Shown here piece by piece: positions 6,649 through 12,827 of a DNA stretch of 12,827 bases. The translations under genes and the position numbers were made by a program. The stretch is from an uncultured Pseudorhodobacter sp. (GTDB taxonomy: Bacteria; Pseudomonadota; Alphaproteobacteria; Rhodobacterales; Rhodobacteraceae): positions 1 through 12,827 of the forward strand of contig CAMFIX010000038.1 in the NCBI GenBank assembly GCA_945952425.1, read 5' to 3'. A model generated the notes under the pieces. The model ran no database searches, was not told the origin of the DNA, and saw nothing but the letters and a program-made list of their open reading frames with translations. Every line of letters starts with the position of its first letter. The stretch's first letter is position 1.

Positions 6649-7620
6649 TCAGTTCTCCCACGGGCGGGGTTGCGGTTGGTTCACCAGGTTGGGCGGGATC
6701 TGGCCCGCCAGCACCGCCAGCGCATTGCGCACGGCCGTCACCGCCGCATCGGATTTCGCCCGATGGGTCAGCCCGGCCTGGTGAGGGGTGAGGATCACGT
6801 TCTCCAGCCCGAAGAGCGGGCTTTCGGTCAGGGGTTCGTGTTCGAAGACATCCAGCGCGGCACCGGCAATGCGGCCCTGCGCGAGCGCCTCGGTCAAAGC
6901 GGCTTCGTCCACCAGCTCGCCCCTGGCGATGTTGACGAAATAGGCGTCCGGGCGCATCAGGGCGATTTCGCGGGCGCCGATCATGCCACGGGTCTGCTCG
7001 TTCAGCGAGGCGAAGACATTGACCGTATCGGCCTTCATCACCGTATCGAGGTCGGTGTAGGTGATGCCCAACTCGGCGCCGAAGGCCGGGTCGGGGGTGC
7101 GGGTGTGGCAGAGGATCTTCATCCCGAAGGCATGCGCGCGCCGGGCCGCCGCCTTGCCGATCTGGCCCAGGCCCACCATCCCGAAGGTCGCGCCGTAAAT
7201 GTCCAAGGAGCCTTGCGTGTCCGCCGCCCACCGCCCCGCGCGGATGGCGATGTCGCCGCGGCGGATCTGCCGGGCCAGCGCCAGAAGCAGCCCGAAAGAG
7301 AACTCCGCGCATTGCTCGGCATTGACGCCCTTGCAATTGGTCACCGCGATGCCCCGGGCGCTTGCGGCCACAAGGTCGATGTTGTCGGTGCCCGAGGTGT
7401 GCAACGCCAGGACGCGCGCCTTCGGCACCAGCGCCAGCGCCGCCGCATCGCAGCCCATCACGCGGCCCATGACCACCGCATCGACCGACGAAAGATCGCC
7501 CAGGCTCGCAAAGGGCACCAGGTCATGCACCCAGGTCAGCCGGTGGCCCGAACCCTCCAGCGCCTCGACCGCGCGCGGCAAAGTGGCGAGGCTGTCCGAA
7601 AGAACGAGGATATGCGCCAT
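6649..7620 (-). CDS. D-isomer-specific 2-hydroxyacid dehydrogenase
   Basis: NAD(P)-dependent oxidoreductase that interconverts a 2-hydroxyacid and a 2-oxoacid. At 323 residues it has the family's normal length. The Rossmann signature GLGQIG is at residues 150-155. The catalytic triad is visible: Arg233 in NIARGELVD, Glu262 in DVFEHEP and His280 in LTPHQAG. The second nucleotide-binding strand ends in HTRT (172-175) rather than in an acidic residue, hinting at NADP(H), which is an inference. The ATG at 7620 overlaps the last base of the ATPase stop codon (TGATG), with GGGAG 8 nt upstream. A TTG one codon earlier (7623) is possible but less likely. It lies between the transporter ATPase and the SIS isomerase, so it probably acts on the imported compound or its product. 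Glyoxylate/hydroxypyruvate reductase is a possible generic label. Confidence 0.88.
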   Translation of the reverse strand: MAHILVLSDSLATLPRAVEALEGSGHRLTWVHDLVPFASLGDLSSVDAVVMGRVMGCDAAALALVPKARVLALHTSGTDNIDLVAASARGIAVTNCKGVNAEQCAEFSFGLLLALARQIRRGDIAIRAGRWAADTQGSLDIYGATFGMVGLGQIGKAAARRAHAFGMKILCHTRTPDPAFGAELGITYTDLDTVMKADTVNVFASLNEQTRGMIGAREIALMRPDAYFVNIARGELVDEAALTEALAQGRIAGAALDVFEHEPLTESPLFGLENVILTPHQAGLTHRAKSDAAVTAVRNALAVLAGQIPPNLVNQPQPRPWEN

Positions 7621-8687
7621 CAACGGGTCTCCCGGGCGTTCAGCCCATCATCGGTGAAGAAATGCGCCTGAAGCGCGTCAGGCCGCAGCCAGACCTTGGC
7701 CCCCGGCGCCAAGGCGAGCCGCTCTTTGGTCACCACGGTCAGCCGATGGTCGTCGCGCTGCACGAAAAGCATGGTCTCCGAGCCCGTCGCCTCCAGCGAG
7801 ATCACCTCGGCGGCGAAACTGCCGGGGGTCTCGGTGGCAAAGGCCGCGATATGATCGGGGCGCAGGCCCAGGGTCATCTTGGGGCTGCGGGCGATGCCCT
7901 GCGGCAGCGGCAGCGCGAAATCGGGGAAGAGGCGCAAGGTGTCGCCCTCCACCGCCCCCGGCAGAAGGTTCATCGCCGGCGATCCGATGAAGGTCGCCAC
8001 AAAGGTGTTCGCCGGCCGGTCATACAGCTCCAACGGCGCGCCGACCTGTTCGACCACGCCGCCGCGCAGGACGACGATCTTGTCGGCCATCGTCATCGCC
8101 TCGATCTGGTCATGGGTGACATAGATCGTCGTCACCCCCAGCCGCCGCTGCAACTCGCGGATTTCGCTGCGCATCTGGACGCGGAGTTTCGCGTCGAGGT
8201 TCGACAAAGGCTCGTCGAAGAGGAAAACCTTGGGGTTCCGGACGATCGCCCGGCCCGTCGCCACGCGCTGCCTTTGCCCGCCCGACAGCTCCTTGGGGTA
8301 ACGGTGCAGGTAATCGGCCAGGCCCAAGGACGCCGCGGTGGCATGGACGATGCGCTTGATCTCGTCCTTCTTCATCCCCGCCAGCTTCAGCGCGTAACCC
8401 ATGTTCGCCTCGACCGTGAAATGCGGATACAAGGCGTAGTTCTGGAAGACCATGGCGATGTCGCGGTCCTTGGGCGCCACATGGGTGATGGGCGCGCCGT
8501 CGAGGATGACCTCGCCGGAGGTCACCTCTTCCAGCCCCGCCACCATGCGCAAGAGCGTGGACTTGCCGCAGCCCGAGGGCCCGACCAGCACGGCGAATTC
8601 GCCGTCCGCGATCTCGACCGAGACGCTTTTGATCACGCCGACCGTCCCGAAGGACTTGGTGACGTCGCGCAGCACCACCGATCCCAT
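7620..8687 (-). CDS. Sugar ABC transporter ATPase, MalK/UgpC type
   Basis: Energises uptake by the binding protein and permeases encoded divergently. The 355 residues have the full set of nucleotide-binding motifs: Walker A GPSGCGKST (36-44), Q-loop Gln82, signature LSGGQRQR (134-141), Walker B VFLFDE (154-159) and H-loop His192. A C-terminal OB/TOBE-type regulatory region follows residue 240 (the GLRPDH stretch), as in MalK, UgpC and MsmK. The ATG at 8687 is preceded by GGAAAGGG. It is the first gene of the leftward operon and is separated by 154 bp of shared control region from the binding-protein gene, so the transporter is split over two opposite transcripts. The substrate cannot be read from the ATPase; such subunits sometimes serve more than one importer. 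Confidence 0.93.
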   Translation of the reverse strand: MGSVVLRDVTKSFGTVGVIKSVSVEIADGEFAVLVGPSGCGKSTLLRMVAGLEEVTSGEVILDGAPITHVAPKDRDIAMVFQNYALYPHFTVEANMGYALKLAGMKKDEIKRIVHATAASLGLADYLHRYPKELSGGQRQRVATGRAIVRNPKVFLFDEPLSNLDAKLRVQMRSEIRELQRRLGVTTIYVTHDQIEAMTMADKIVVLRGGVVEQVGAPLELYDRPANTFVATFIGSPAMNLLPGAVEGDTLRLFPDFALPLPQGIARSPKMTLGLRPDHIAAFATETPGSFAAEVISLEATGSETMLFVQRDDHRLTVVTKERLALAPGAKVWLRPDALQAHFFTDDGLNARETR

Positions 8688-8731
8688 GGCTTGCCCTTTC
8701 CCTGATCGTCTGCCGAAAGCTAACGGGGAAC

Positions 8732-8749
8732 TTGCTCAAAAGCGAGCAA
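8732..8749. promoter_or_regulatory. 18-bp inverted repeat, probable operator
   Basis: TTGCTCAAAAGCGAGCAA has perfect 6-bp arms (TTGCTC / GAGCAA) around a 6-bp centre. It lies 8 bp upstream of the proposed -35 box of the binding-protein promoter and within the leftward ATPase leader. It is not followed by a T-run and lies between divergent genes, so it is better explained as a repressor or activator site than as a terminator. The cognate regulator is not visible in the window. Confidence 0.55.
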
Positions 8750-8756
8750 AGAAATG

Positions 8757-8784
8757 TTGGATTTTGCTTTTTTCGTGCTAGGCT
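8757..8784 (+). promoter_or_regulatory. Candidate promoter of the binding-protein operon
   Basis: TTGGAT (8757-8762) and TAGGCT (8779-8784), 16 bp apart, are a plausible -35/-10 pair, leaving a leader of about 50 nt before the ATG at 8842. Alphaproteobacterial promoters are loosely conserved, so this is tentative; TTGCTT at 8764-8769 is an alternative -35 but would be too close to this -10. Confidence 0.35.
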
Positions 8785-8841
8785 TCCCGCAAGATCAAGA
8801 AAATCCGGGCCAGAATCGGCCCCGCTTCCAGGGAGTTGCAG

Positions 8842-10113
8842 ATGTCCAAACTCGGTAAGACTGGCACGCTGGCGGCCTTGCTCGCGATGAGCACGGCGCT
8901 GACCGCCCCTGCCTTCGCGCAGGATGCCAAGACGATCACCATCGCCACCCATTACAACGACGACCAGATGAAGCCCCTGACGGAGTGCTTCCGCGCCTAT
9001 GAGGGCAGCCATCCGGGCATCAAGATCGTGTTCCAGCAGGCGGCTTACGGCGATTTCCTGCAGACGATCCTGACCAGCCGCGTCTCGGGCACCTCGCCCG
9101 ACATCTACAACATCTATTCGATCTGGGCGCCGCAGCTGGCTTCGGCGGGCGCGCTGGCCGTGCCGCCGGCCGATGTGCTGGACTGGATCAAGAAGGATTA
9201 CGGCCCGGGCTCGGTGGGGGCGGCGACCATCGGCGGGCAGCTGTGGGGCATTCCGACCGAGTTGTCGGTTTATGACCTGATCTACAACAAGAAACTGCTC
9301 GCCGCCGCGGGCTATACCGCGCCGCCCAAGACCTGGGACGAGCTGCATGACATCGCCGCCAAGATCAGCAAGAAGAACGATCAGGGCGTGATCGAGACCG
9401 CGGGTTACGTCTATGGGCCGACGGTGTCGAACGCCGTCCATGTGTTCTATGCGCAGATGTATGCCGAGGGCGTGGCCCCCTATACCGAGGATGGCAAGCA
9501 CACCAATTTCACCTCGCCCGAGGCCATCAAGATCCTGAAGCGGCAGGCGGCCTTGTTCTCCGAGGGCATCACCTCGACCACCAATGTCGTCGATGACATG
9601 GCGGGCGGCAAGGCGGGCATGGCGATCATGGCCAACTGGAACAAGGCCGATTTCCAGGCGGCCTTCGGCGACGCCTTCAACGACACGATCGGCGTGGCGC
9701 CCATTCCGAACGACGGCGGCGCGCCGGGGACGATGCTTTATACCTTCTTCTGGGGGGTCGATGCCAATTCCAAGGTCCAGCCCGAGGCCTGGGAGCTGCT
9801 GAAATGGCTGAACACCCCGCAGGACGGCAAGCCGCTCTCGTGCATGGGCGAGATGCTGAACAAGCTCGGCGCCTTCTCGGGCAATCTGTCGGACCTGGCG
9901 GCCATGGACACCAAGGACGCGTTCAGCCAACCTTTCGTCGAGGCGATCCAGTCGGGGGCGGCCAAGACGCAGCCCAACGTCTGGCAGGCGTCCGAGAATG
10001 AAAAGACCCTGCGCGGCTATATCGAGCAGGTCTGGGCCGGGCAGATGTCGGCCGAGGATGCGATGAAGGCGGCGGATGCCGAGATCACCGCGGTCCTGGC
10101 CGAGCAGCCGTAA
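8842..10113 (+). CDS. Sugar ABC transporter substrate-binding protein
   Basis: Periplasmic receptor of a carbohydrate importer (extracellular solute-binding protein family 1, MalE/UgpB-like fold). The 423 residues start with a clear Sec signal peptide: Lys3/Lys6, a hydrophobic core LAALLAMSTALTA, and cleavage expected after AFA (residue 26). The mature part has typical features: ITIATHYNDD strand, DIYNIYSIWAPQLASAGAL, the hinge-region YDLIYNKKLLAAAGY, and PPKTWDELHDIAAKI. The ATG at 8842 is chosen over an upstream TTG (8836) because GGGAG ends 6 nt before it and the signal peptide is then complete. First gene of the rightward operon, followed by both permeases. Many aromatic residues are present, as in sugar-binding clefts, but the ligand cannot be named. 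Confidence 0.93.
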   Translation: MSKLGKTGTLAALLAMSTALTAPAFAQDAKTITIATHYNDDQMKPLTECFRAYEGSHPGIKIVFQQAAYGDFLQTILTSRVSGTSPDIYNIYSIWAPQLASAGALAVPPADVLDWIKKDYGPGSVGAATIGGQLWGIPTELSVYDLIYNKKLLAAAGYTAPPKTWDELHDIAAKISKKNDQGVIETAGYVYGPTVSNAVHVFYAQMYAEGVAPYTEDGKHTNFTSPEAIKILKRQAALFSEGITSTTNVVDDMAGGKAGMAIMANWNKADFQAAFGDAFNDTIGVAPIPNDGGAPGTMLYTFFWGVDANSKVQPEAWELLKWLNTPQDGKPLSCMGEMLNKLGAFSGNLSDLAAMDTKDAFSQPFVEAIQSGAAKTQPNVWQASENEKTLRGYIEQVWAGQMSAEDAMKAADAEITAVLAEQP

Positions 10114-10131
10114 GCGGAAGGGCCCGAAGCG

Positions 10132-10137
10132 AAAGGG
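10132..10137 (+). promoter_or_regulatory. Ribosome-binding site before tandem ATG codons (permease 1)
   Basis: AAAGGG is directly followed by ATGGCGATG. It touches the first ATG (10138) and lies 6 nt from the second (10144), so the second ATG is the more probable start. Nearly the same arrangement recurs at 11945. Confidence 0.5.
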
Positions 10138-10143
10138 ATGGCG

Positions 10144-11058
10144 ATGCGCACACAGACGCGCCGGGCGGGACCTCTCGCCTGGCTGGGCAGCAAAAAGGTG
10201 GCGCCCTGGGTGCTTTTGGCGCCCACCCTGGCCTTTGCCGTCGTCTTCTTCATCATCCCGCTGATCTTCGCGACCTATATCTCGCTGACCAAATGGGACA
10301 GCCTGACCCCGCCGAAATGGGTCGGGCTGGAGAATTACCGCTATATCCTGACCGTCGATCCGATCTTCTGGAAGACCTTCTGGAACACGCTTTACTTCGC
10401 CTTCGGCTCCATCGTCGTGGGCGTGCCCCTGGCGGTGGTGCTGGCCTATGCCTTCACAAGGTCCAAGGGCCAGGTGCTCTGGCGGTCGATCTACTGGCTG
10501 CCGATGGTCACCAACGTGGTGGCCGTCGCCTATATCTGGTGGTTCATCCTGGATGACCGCTGGGGGCTCATCAACCGGACCCTGGGGCTCTTGGGCCTCG
10601 GCGCGCCAGGGTGGCTGACCAATCCGTCGCTGGCCTTGACGACGGTGATCCTGATCTTCGTCTGGATGCAGCTGGGGCAGAACATGCTGCTGTTCTCGGC
10701 CGGCCTCGCCGACATCGACGAAAGCTATTACGAGGCCGCGCGGCTGGATGGGGCGGGCGAGTGGCGGCTCTTCTTCGACATCACCTTGCCGCTCTTGGCG
10801 CCCACCACCCTCTTCGTCCTGATTACCAATTTCATCGCGGGGCTTTCGTATTTCGCCCTGATGCTGGCGATCTCGGACGGGAACGGAGGCCCGATGCGCT
10901 CCACCACTGTCACCGGGCTTTACATGTACCAGGTGGCTTTCGCCGACCTGAGGCTCGGCCGCGCCACCGCCATGGCCTATGTCCTGGCCGCCGTCATCCT
11001 GGTCATCACCCTGGCCCAGCTGCGCTTTTTCCGCCGCGGCGGGGTGGAGGCGCACTGA
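10144..11058 (+). CDS. Sugar ABC transporter permease (MalF/UgpA type)
   Basis: Inner-membrane subunit that forms half of the import channel. It has 304 residues with six predicted transmembrane segments at roughly 21-45, 82-104, 114-135, 165-187, 222-245 and 276-294. The cytoplasmic EAA loop that docks onto the ATPase is visible as YEAARLDGAGEWRLFFDITLP (about 196-216), with the invariant Gly at the expected place. The start is set at 10144 on the AAAGGG spacing; the ATG at 10138 would add two residues. It follows the binding-protein gene after 30 bp and its TGA stop shares a base with the ATG of the next permease (TGATG). Belongs to the carbohydrate uptake transporter 1 (CUT1) class, which normally pairs with a MalK-like ATPase such as the divergent one here. 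Confidence 0.92.
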   Translation: MRTQTRRAGPLAWLGSKKVAPWVLLAPTLAFAVVFFIIPLIFATYISLTKWDSLTPPKWVGLENYRYILTVDPIFWKTFWNTLYFAFGSIVVGVPLAVVLAYAFTRSKGQVLWRSIYWLPMVTNVVAVAYIWWFILDDRWGLINRTLGLLGLGAPGWLTNPSLALTTVILIFVWMQLGQNMLLFSAGLADIDESYYEAARLDGAGEWRLFFDITLPLLAPTTLFVLITNFIAGLSYFALMLAISDGNGGPMRSTTVTGLYMYQVAFADLRLGRATAMAYVLAAVILVITLAQLRFFRRGGVEAH

Positions 11059-11954
11059 TGGCCCATGTTCAGCCTAAATCCCCCGCAAGCATCGCCTTCG
11101 CCGTGGGGAAATACGCCCTCCTGGCGGCGGGCGCCGTGCTGATGCTGGCGCCCTTCCTCGACATGTTCATCGGCGCCCTTCGCACCCCGCAAGAGCGCCT
11201 CTCGATGCCGCCGGTCTATTGGCCGCAGACCCCGCAATGGCAGAACTACATCCGGGTCTTTACCGAGCTGCCTATGGGCCGCTGGTTGACCAATTCGGCG
11301 ATCCAGACCCTGTCGATCACCGCGATCCAGCTGGCGACCTCGGCCATGGCGGGCTTTGCGCTGGCGAAATACCGCTTTCCGGGCCGCGACTTCCTGTTCC
11401 GCTCGGTCCTGGGGGCGCAGATGTTCCCCTTCTTCCTCTTCCTGATCCCGGTCTTCTTCCTGCTGCGCTATTTCCCGCTGGCGGGGGGCAATGACCTGCT
11501 GGGCCTCGGCGGCACCGGGTTCCTGAACACGACCACCGCCATCGTCCTGCCCTTCGCGGTGTCGTGGTATGGCATTTTCCTGATGCGGCAATTCTTCCTG
11601 ACCCTGCCGGACGAGCTGATCGACGCGGCCCGCCTGGACGGCGCCGGGGAGTTCCGCATCTTTCTGCAGATCGCCTTGCCGCTGGCCCTGCCGGGGCTGG
11701 TGACGCTGGGCATCTTCATCTTCGTCTATCAGTGGAACGAGGTCATCTGGACGATGACCGTCACCCGCACCGCGCCGCAGCTGCAGACCGTGCCGGTCGG
11801 CATCTACCTTCTGCGCGGCGCCTTCATCGACCAGGGCACGCAATCGCTGCAACAGGCGGCGCTGGCGGTTTCCATCGCGCCGGTCATCGTGACCTTCCTG
11901 GCGCTGCAACGCTTCTATGTGCGCGGGCTGAAGGCCGGCGCAGTAAAGGGATGA
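11058..11954 (+). CDS. Sugar ABC transporter permease (MalG/UgpE type)
   Basis: Second channel subunit of the importer. The 298 residues have about six transmembrane segments (roughly 17-40, 80-103, 116-138, 158-180, 208-228 and 265-286). The EAA loop reads LIDAARLDGAGEFRIFLQIAL (about 187-207). The short N-terminus and ending in RFYVRGLKAGAVKG are typical of MalG-like proteins. The frame is open far upstream, but the ATG at 11058 is correct: it overlaps the stop of permease 1 (TGATG), has GGAGG 7 nt upstream, and starts the recognisable domain. Its stop codon overlaps the ATG at 11951 of the small downstream gene (ATGA). Confidence 0.92.
   Translation: MAHVQPKSPASIAFAVGKYALLAAGAVLMLAPFLDMFIGALRTPQERLSMPPVYWPQTPQWQNYIRVFTELPMGRWLTNSAIQTLSITAIQLATSAMAGFALAKYRFPGRDFLFRSVLGAQMFPFFLFLIPVFFLLRYFPLAGGNDLLGLGGTGFLNTTTAIVLPFAVSWYGIFLMRQFFLTLPDELIDAARLDGAGEFRIFLQIALPLALPGLVTLGIFIFVYQWNEVIWTMTVTRTAPQLQTVPVGIYLLRGAFIDQGTQSLQQAALAVSIAPVIVTFLALQRFYVRGLKAGAVKG
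11945..11950 (+). promoter_or_regulatory. Ribosome-binding site before tandem ATG codons (small gene)
   Basis: AAAGGG is directly followed by ATGACGATG; the spacing is 0 nt to the ATG at 11951 and 6 nt to the ATG at 11957. The second ATG is favoured. It repeats the layout at 10132-10146 with one base different. Confidence 0.45.
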
Positions 11955-11956
11955 CG

Positions 11957-12256
11957 ATGATCGACGAGGCCTGGCTCGATGCCTTCGAAGACGACATGGT
12001 GCGCCTGGGGCGCCGGACTTATGCGGTGACCGGCGTGCCGATGTTCCTCGTGCCCGAGGATCTGACCGGCCAGAACCCGACACCCCCGCCCGACCCCGAG
12101 GGCGAGGCCCTGGCGGCCGAGTTCGAGGCCGTCTGCGCCGCGCTGGAGGCCCGCCACGGCCCCTTGGAAAGCATCGACATCAGCCGGATACTCGAGGTTC
12201 TGGCCGACCGGCATTTCCTTTCCGTCCCCTTCTCCTCGCTGGCGGAGGCGCCATGA
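11957..12256 (+). CDS. Small acidic protein of unknown function
   Basis: I do not recognise this 99-residue protein (101 if the ATG at 11951 is used). It is soluble and acidic, with no signal peptide, membrane segment or known motif. It opens with IDEAWLDAFEDDMVRLGRRTY, has a proline-rich middle (NPTPPPDPEGE), and then a probable helix EALAAEFEAVCAALEARHG with a single cysteine, ending in SLAEAP. It is coupled at both ends: the upstream permease stop overlaps its first ATG, and its own TGA overlaps the ATG of the deacetylase-like gene (ATGA at 12253-12256). Codon use is like that of its neighbours. The tight coupling suggests it is real and works with the transporter or with the following enzyme, perhaps as an accessory subunit; that role is inference. 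Confidence 0.75.
   Translation: MIDEAWLDAFEDDMVRLGRRTYAVTGVPMFLVPEDLTGQNPTPPPDPEGEALAAEFEAVCAALEARHGPLESIDISRILEVLADRHFLSVPFSSLAEAP
12244..12248 (+). promoter_or_regulatory. Ribosome-binding site of the deacetylase-like gene
   Basis: GGAGG, 4 nt before the ATG at 12253, inside the end of the small upstream gene. It supports a coupled start at the ATGA overlap. Confidence 0.6.
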
Positions 12257-12827
12257 TCCGCCTGCCCCGCACCCCGCATGAAACCGCCGCCGAACTCGCC
12301 CGAGGCCTCCGCACCGGCCGCGCCTTCCGGCTCATCAACTTCCACGCGACGCCGCGCGCCAAAGAGCAGGATTACCGCCGCGAGATCGCCGCCTGTGCGG
12401 GCAAGTTCACCCCCCTGACGCAGGCGGGGCTGGATGCGGTCATGTCGGGCGGCGCGATGCCGGACAAGCCGATGCTCTTGCCGATCCTCTTCGAGGGGTT
12501 TCGCGACAATTACGACGTGATCCTGCCGATCCTGGAGGAATATGGCTTCAAGGGCTGGTTCTTCGTGCCCTCGCATTTCCTGAACGTCGACCCCCGCCGC
12601 CAGCGCATCTTTGCCGCGCGCCATGCCCTGGAATACGGGCCGGACGAGTATGCGGGCGAGCGCATCGCCCTGACCTATGCCGAGCTGCGCGACGCCCATG
12701 CGCGCGGCCACCTGGTCGCCTGCCATTCCCGCAACCACACAGCACTTTTCCCCGACACGCCCGACCATGTGCTGCACGAGGAAATCGTCGTGGCGAAAGA
12801 GGAACTCGAACAGGGGCTCGGCGCCGC
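12253..12827 (+). CDS. NodB-like polysaccharide deacetylase relative (3' truncated)
   Basis: Frame open from the ATG at 12253 to the right edge; 191 complete residues are visible. The pattern of a NodB-homology carbohydrate esterase is clear: LINFHATP near residue 27, then KPMLLPILFEGFRDNYDVIL, ILEEYGFKGWFFVPSHFL, and GHLVACHSRNH with the metal-binding H-S-x-x-H motif at 158-162. However, motif 1, normally TFDDG with the catalytic base and a metal-binding Asp, reads ILFEG (Phe80-Glu81-Gly82), so both aspartates are replaced. It may use a different mechanism, be a non-catalytic binder, or belong to a subfamily in which Glu takes over metal binding. No signal peptide is seen, which suggests a cytoplasmic location and an imported substrate. 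It is coupled to the preceding small gene by an ATGA overlap. Function as a deacylase of an imported sugar is inferred. Confidence 0.75.
   Translation, partial: MIRLPRTPHETAAELARGLRTGRAFRLINFHATPRAKEQDYRREIAACAGKFTPLTQAGLDAVMSGGAMPDKPMLLPILFEGFRDNYDVILPILEEYGFKGWFFVPSHFLNVDPRRQRIFAARHALEYGPDEYAGERIALTYAELRDAHARGHLVACHSRNHTALFPDTPDHVLHEEIVVAKEELEQGLGA

Larger units (their letters stand above)
8688..8841. promoter_or_regulatory. Divergent control region of the sugar locus
   Basis: This 154-bp non-coding stretch lies between the ATPase and binding-protein genes. It is less GC-rich than its surroundings, with A/T runs near 8738-8741 and 8762-8773, as expected for paired promoters. It holds the 18-bp inverted repeat and a candidate rightward promoter, annotated separately, and ends in the binding-protein ribosome-binding site GGGAG (8831-8835), 6 nt before the ATG at 8842. 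Confidence 0.7.

Noticed and set aside
8732..8749. Inverted repeat read as a rho-independent terminator
   Set aside because: It lies between two divergent gene starts, has a short 6-bp stem with a 6-nt loop, and has no adjacent T-run on either strand.
8110..11055. 981-residue open frame on the - strand
   Set aside because: It runs antisense to the binding protein and first permease, then crosses the ATPase in the wrong frame. Composition is low-complexity Arg/Gly/His/Asp, typical of shadow frames in GC-rich DNA.

Overview
The window is very GC-rich, almost entirely coding, and carries compact operons with TGATG and ATGA stop/start overlaps. Codon use, the PcaIJF/IclR arrangement and the sugar ABC cassette suggest an alphaproteobacterium, most likely of the Rhodobacterales (Paracoccus/Rhodobacter-like). 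This assignment is inferred from overall character; no marker gene is present.

Region 1 (1-4382) is the lower end of an aromatic-degradation pathway. A maleylacetate reductase, cut by the left edge, runs rightward and ends 3 bp from the end of a leftward operon, pcaI-pcaJ-pcaF. Maleylacetate reductase makes 3-oxoadipate. PcaIJ loads it with CoA, and PcaF cleaves it to succinyl-CoA and acetyl-CoA. A divergent IclR regulator of the PcaR/PobR type sits next to pcaI. The 103-bp shared upstream region holds two short palindromes that could be its operators. Together these genes can carry hydroxyquinol- or chlorocatechol-type ring-cleavage products into central metabolism; the ring-cleavage enzymes would lie outside the window.

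Region 2 (4383-5630) is a single secreted-type RTX calcium-binding protein with a serralysin-like C-terminal end and an N-terminal part I do not recognise. No type I secretion genes are nearby. It converges on region 3 with a 3-bp gap.

Region 3 (5634-12827) is a split sugar-uptake and catabolism locus read from one 154-bp divergent control region. Leftward are a MalK/UgpC-type ATPase, a D-2-hydroxyacid dehydrogenase and a GlmS-like SIS isomerase that lacks the glutaminase domain. Rightward are a periplasmic binding protein, two permeases, an unrecognised protein of about 99 residues, and a NodB-like polysaccharide deacetylase relative that runs off the right edge and has an altered first catalytic motif. 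Almost every junction is overlapping or 1 bp apart, so the genes probably form one functional unit. The best inference is import of an amino sugar or acylated sugar derivative, followed by deacylation, isomerisation/deamination and redox steps; the substrate is unknown. A perfect 18-bp inverted repeat in the divergent region is the likely operator, and no dedicated regulator is inside the window.

The most promising candidate for an undescribed system is this third region. No mobile elements, CRISPR arrays, tRNAs or rRNAs were seen.
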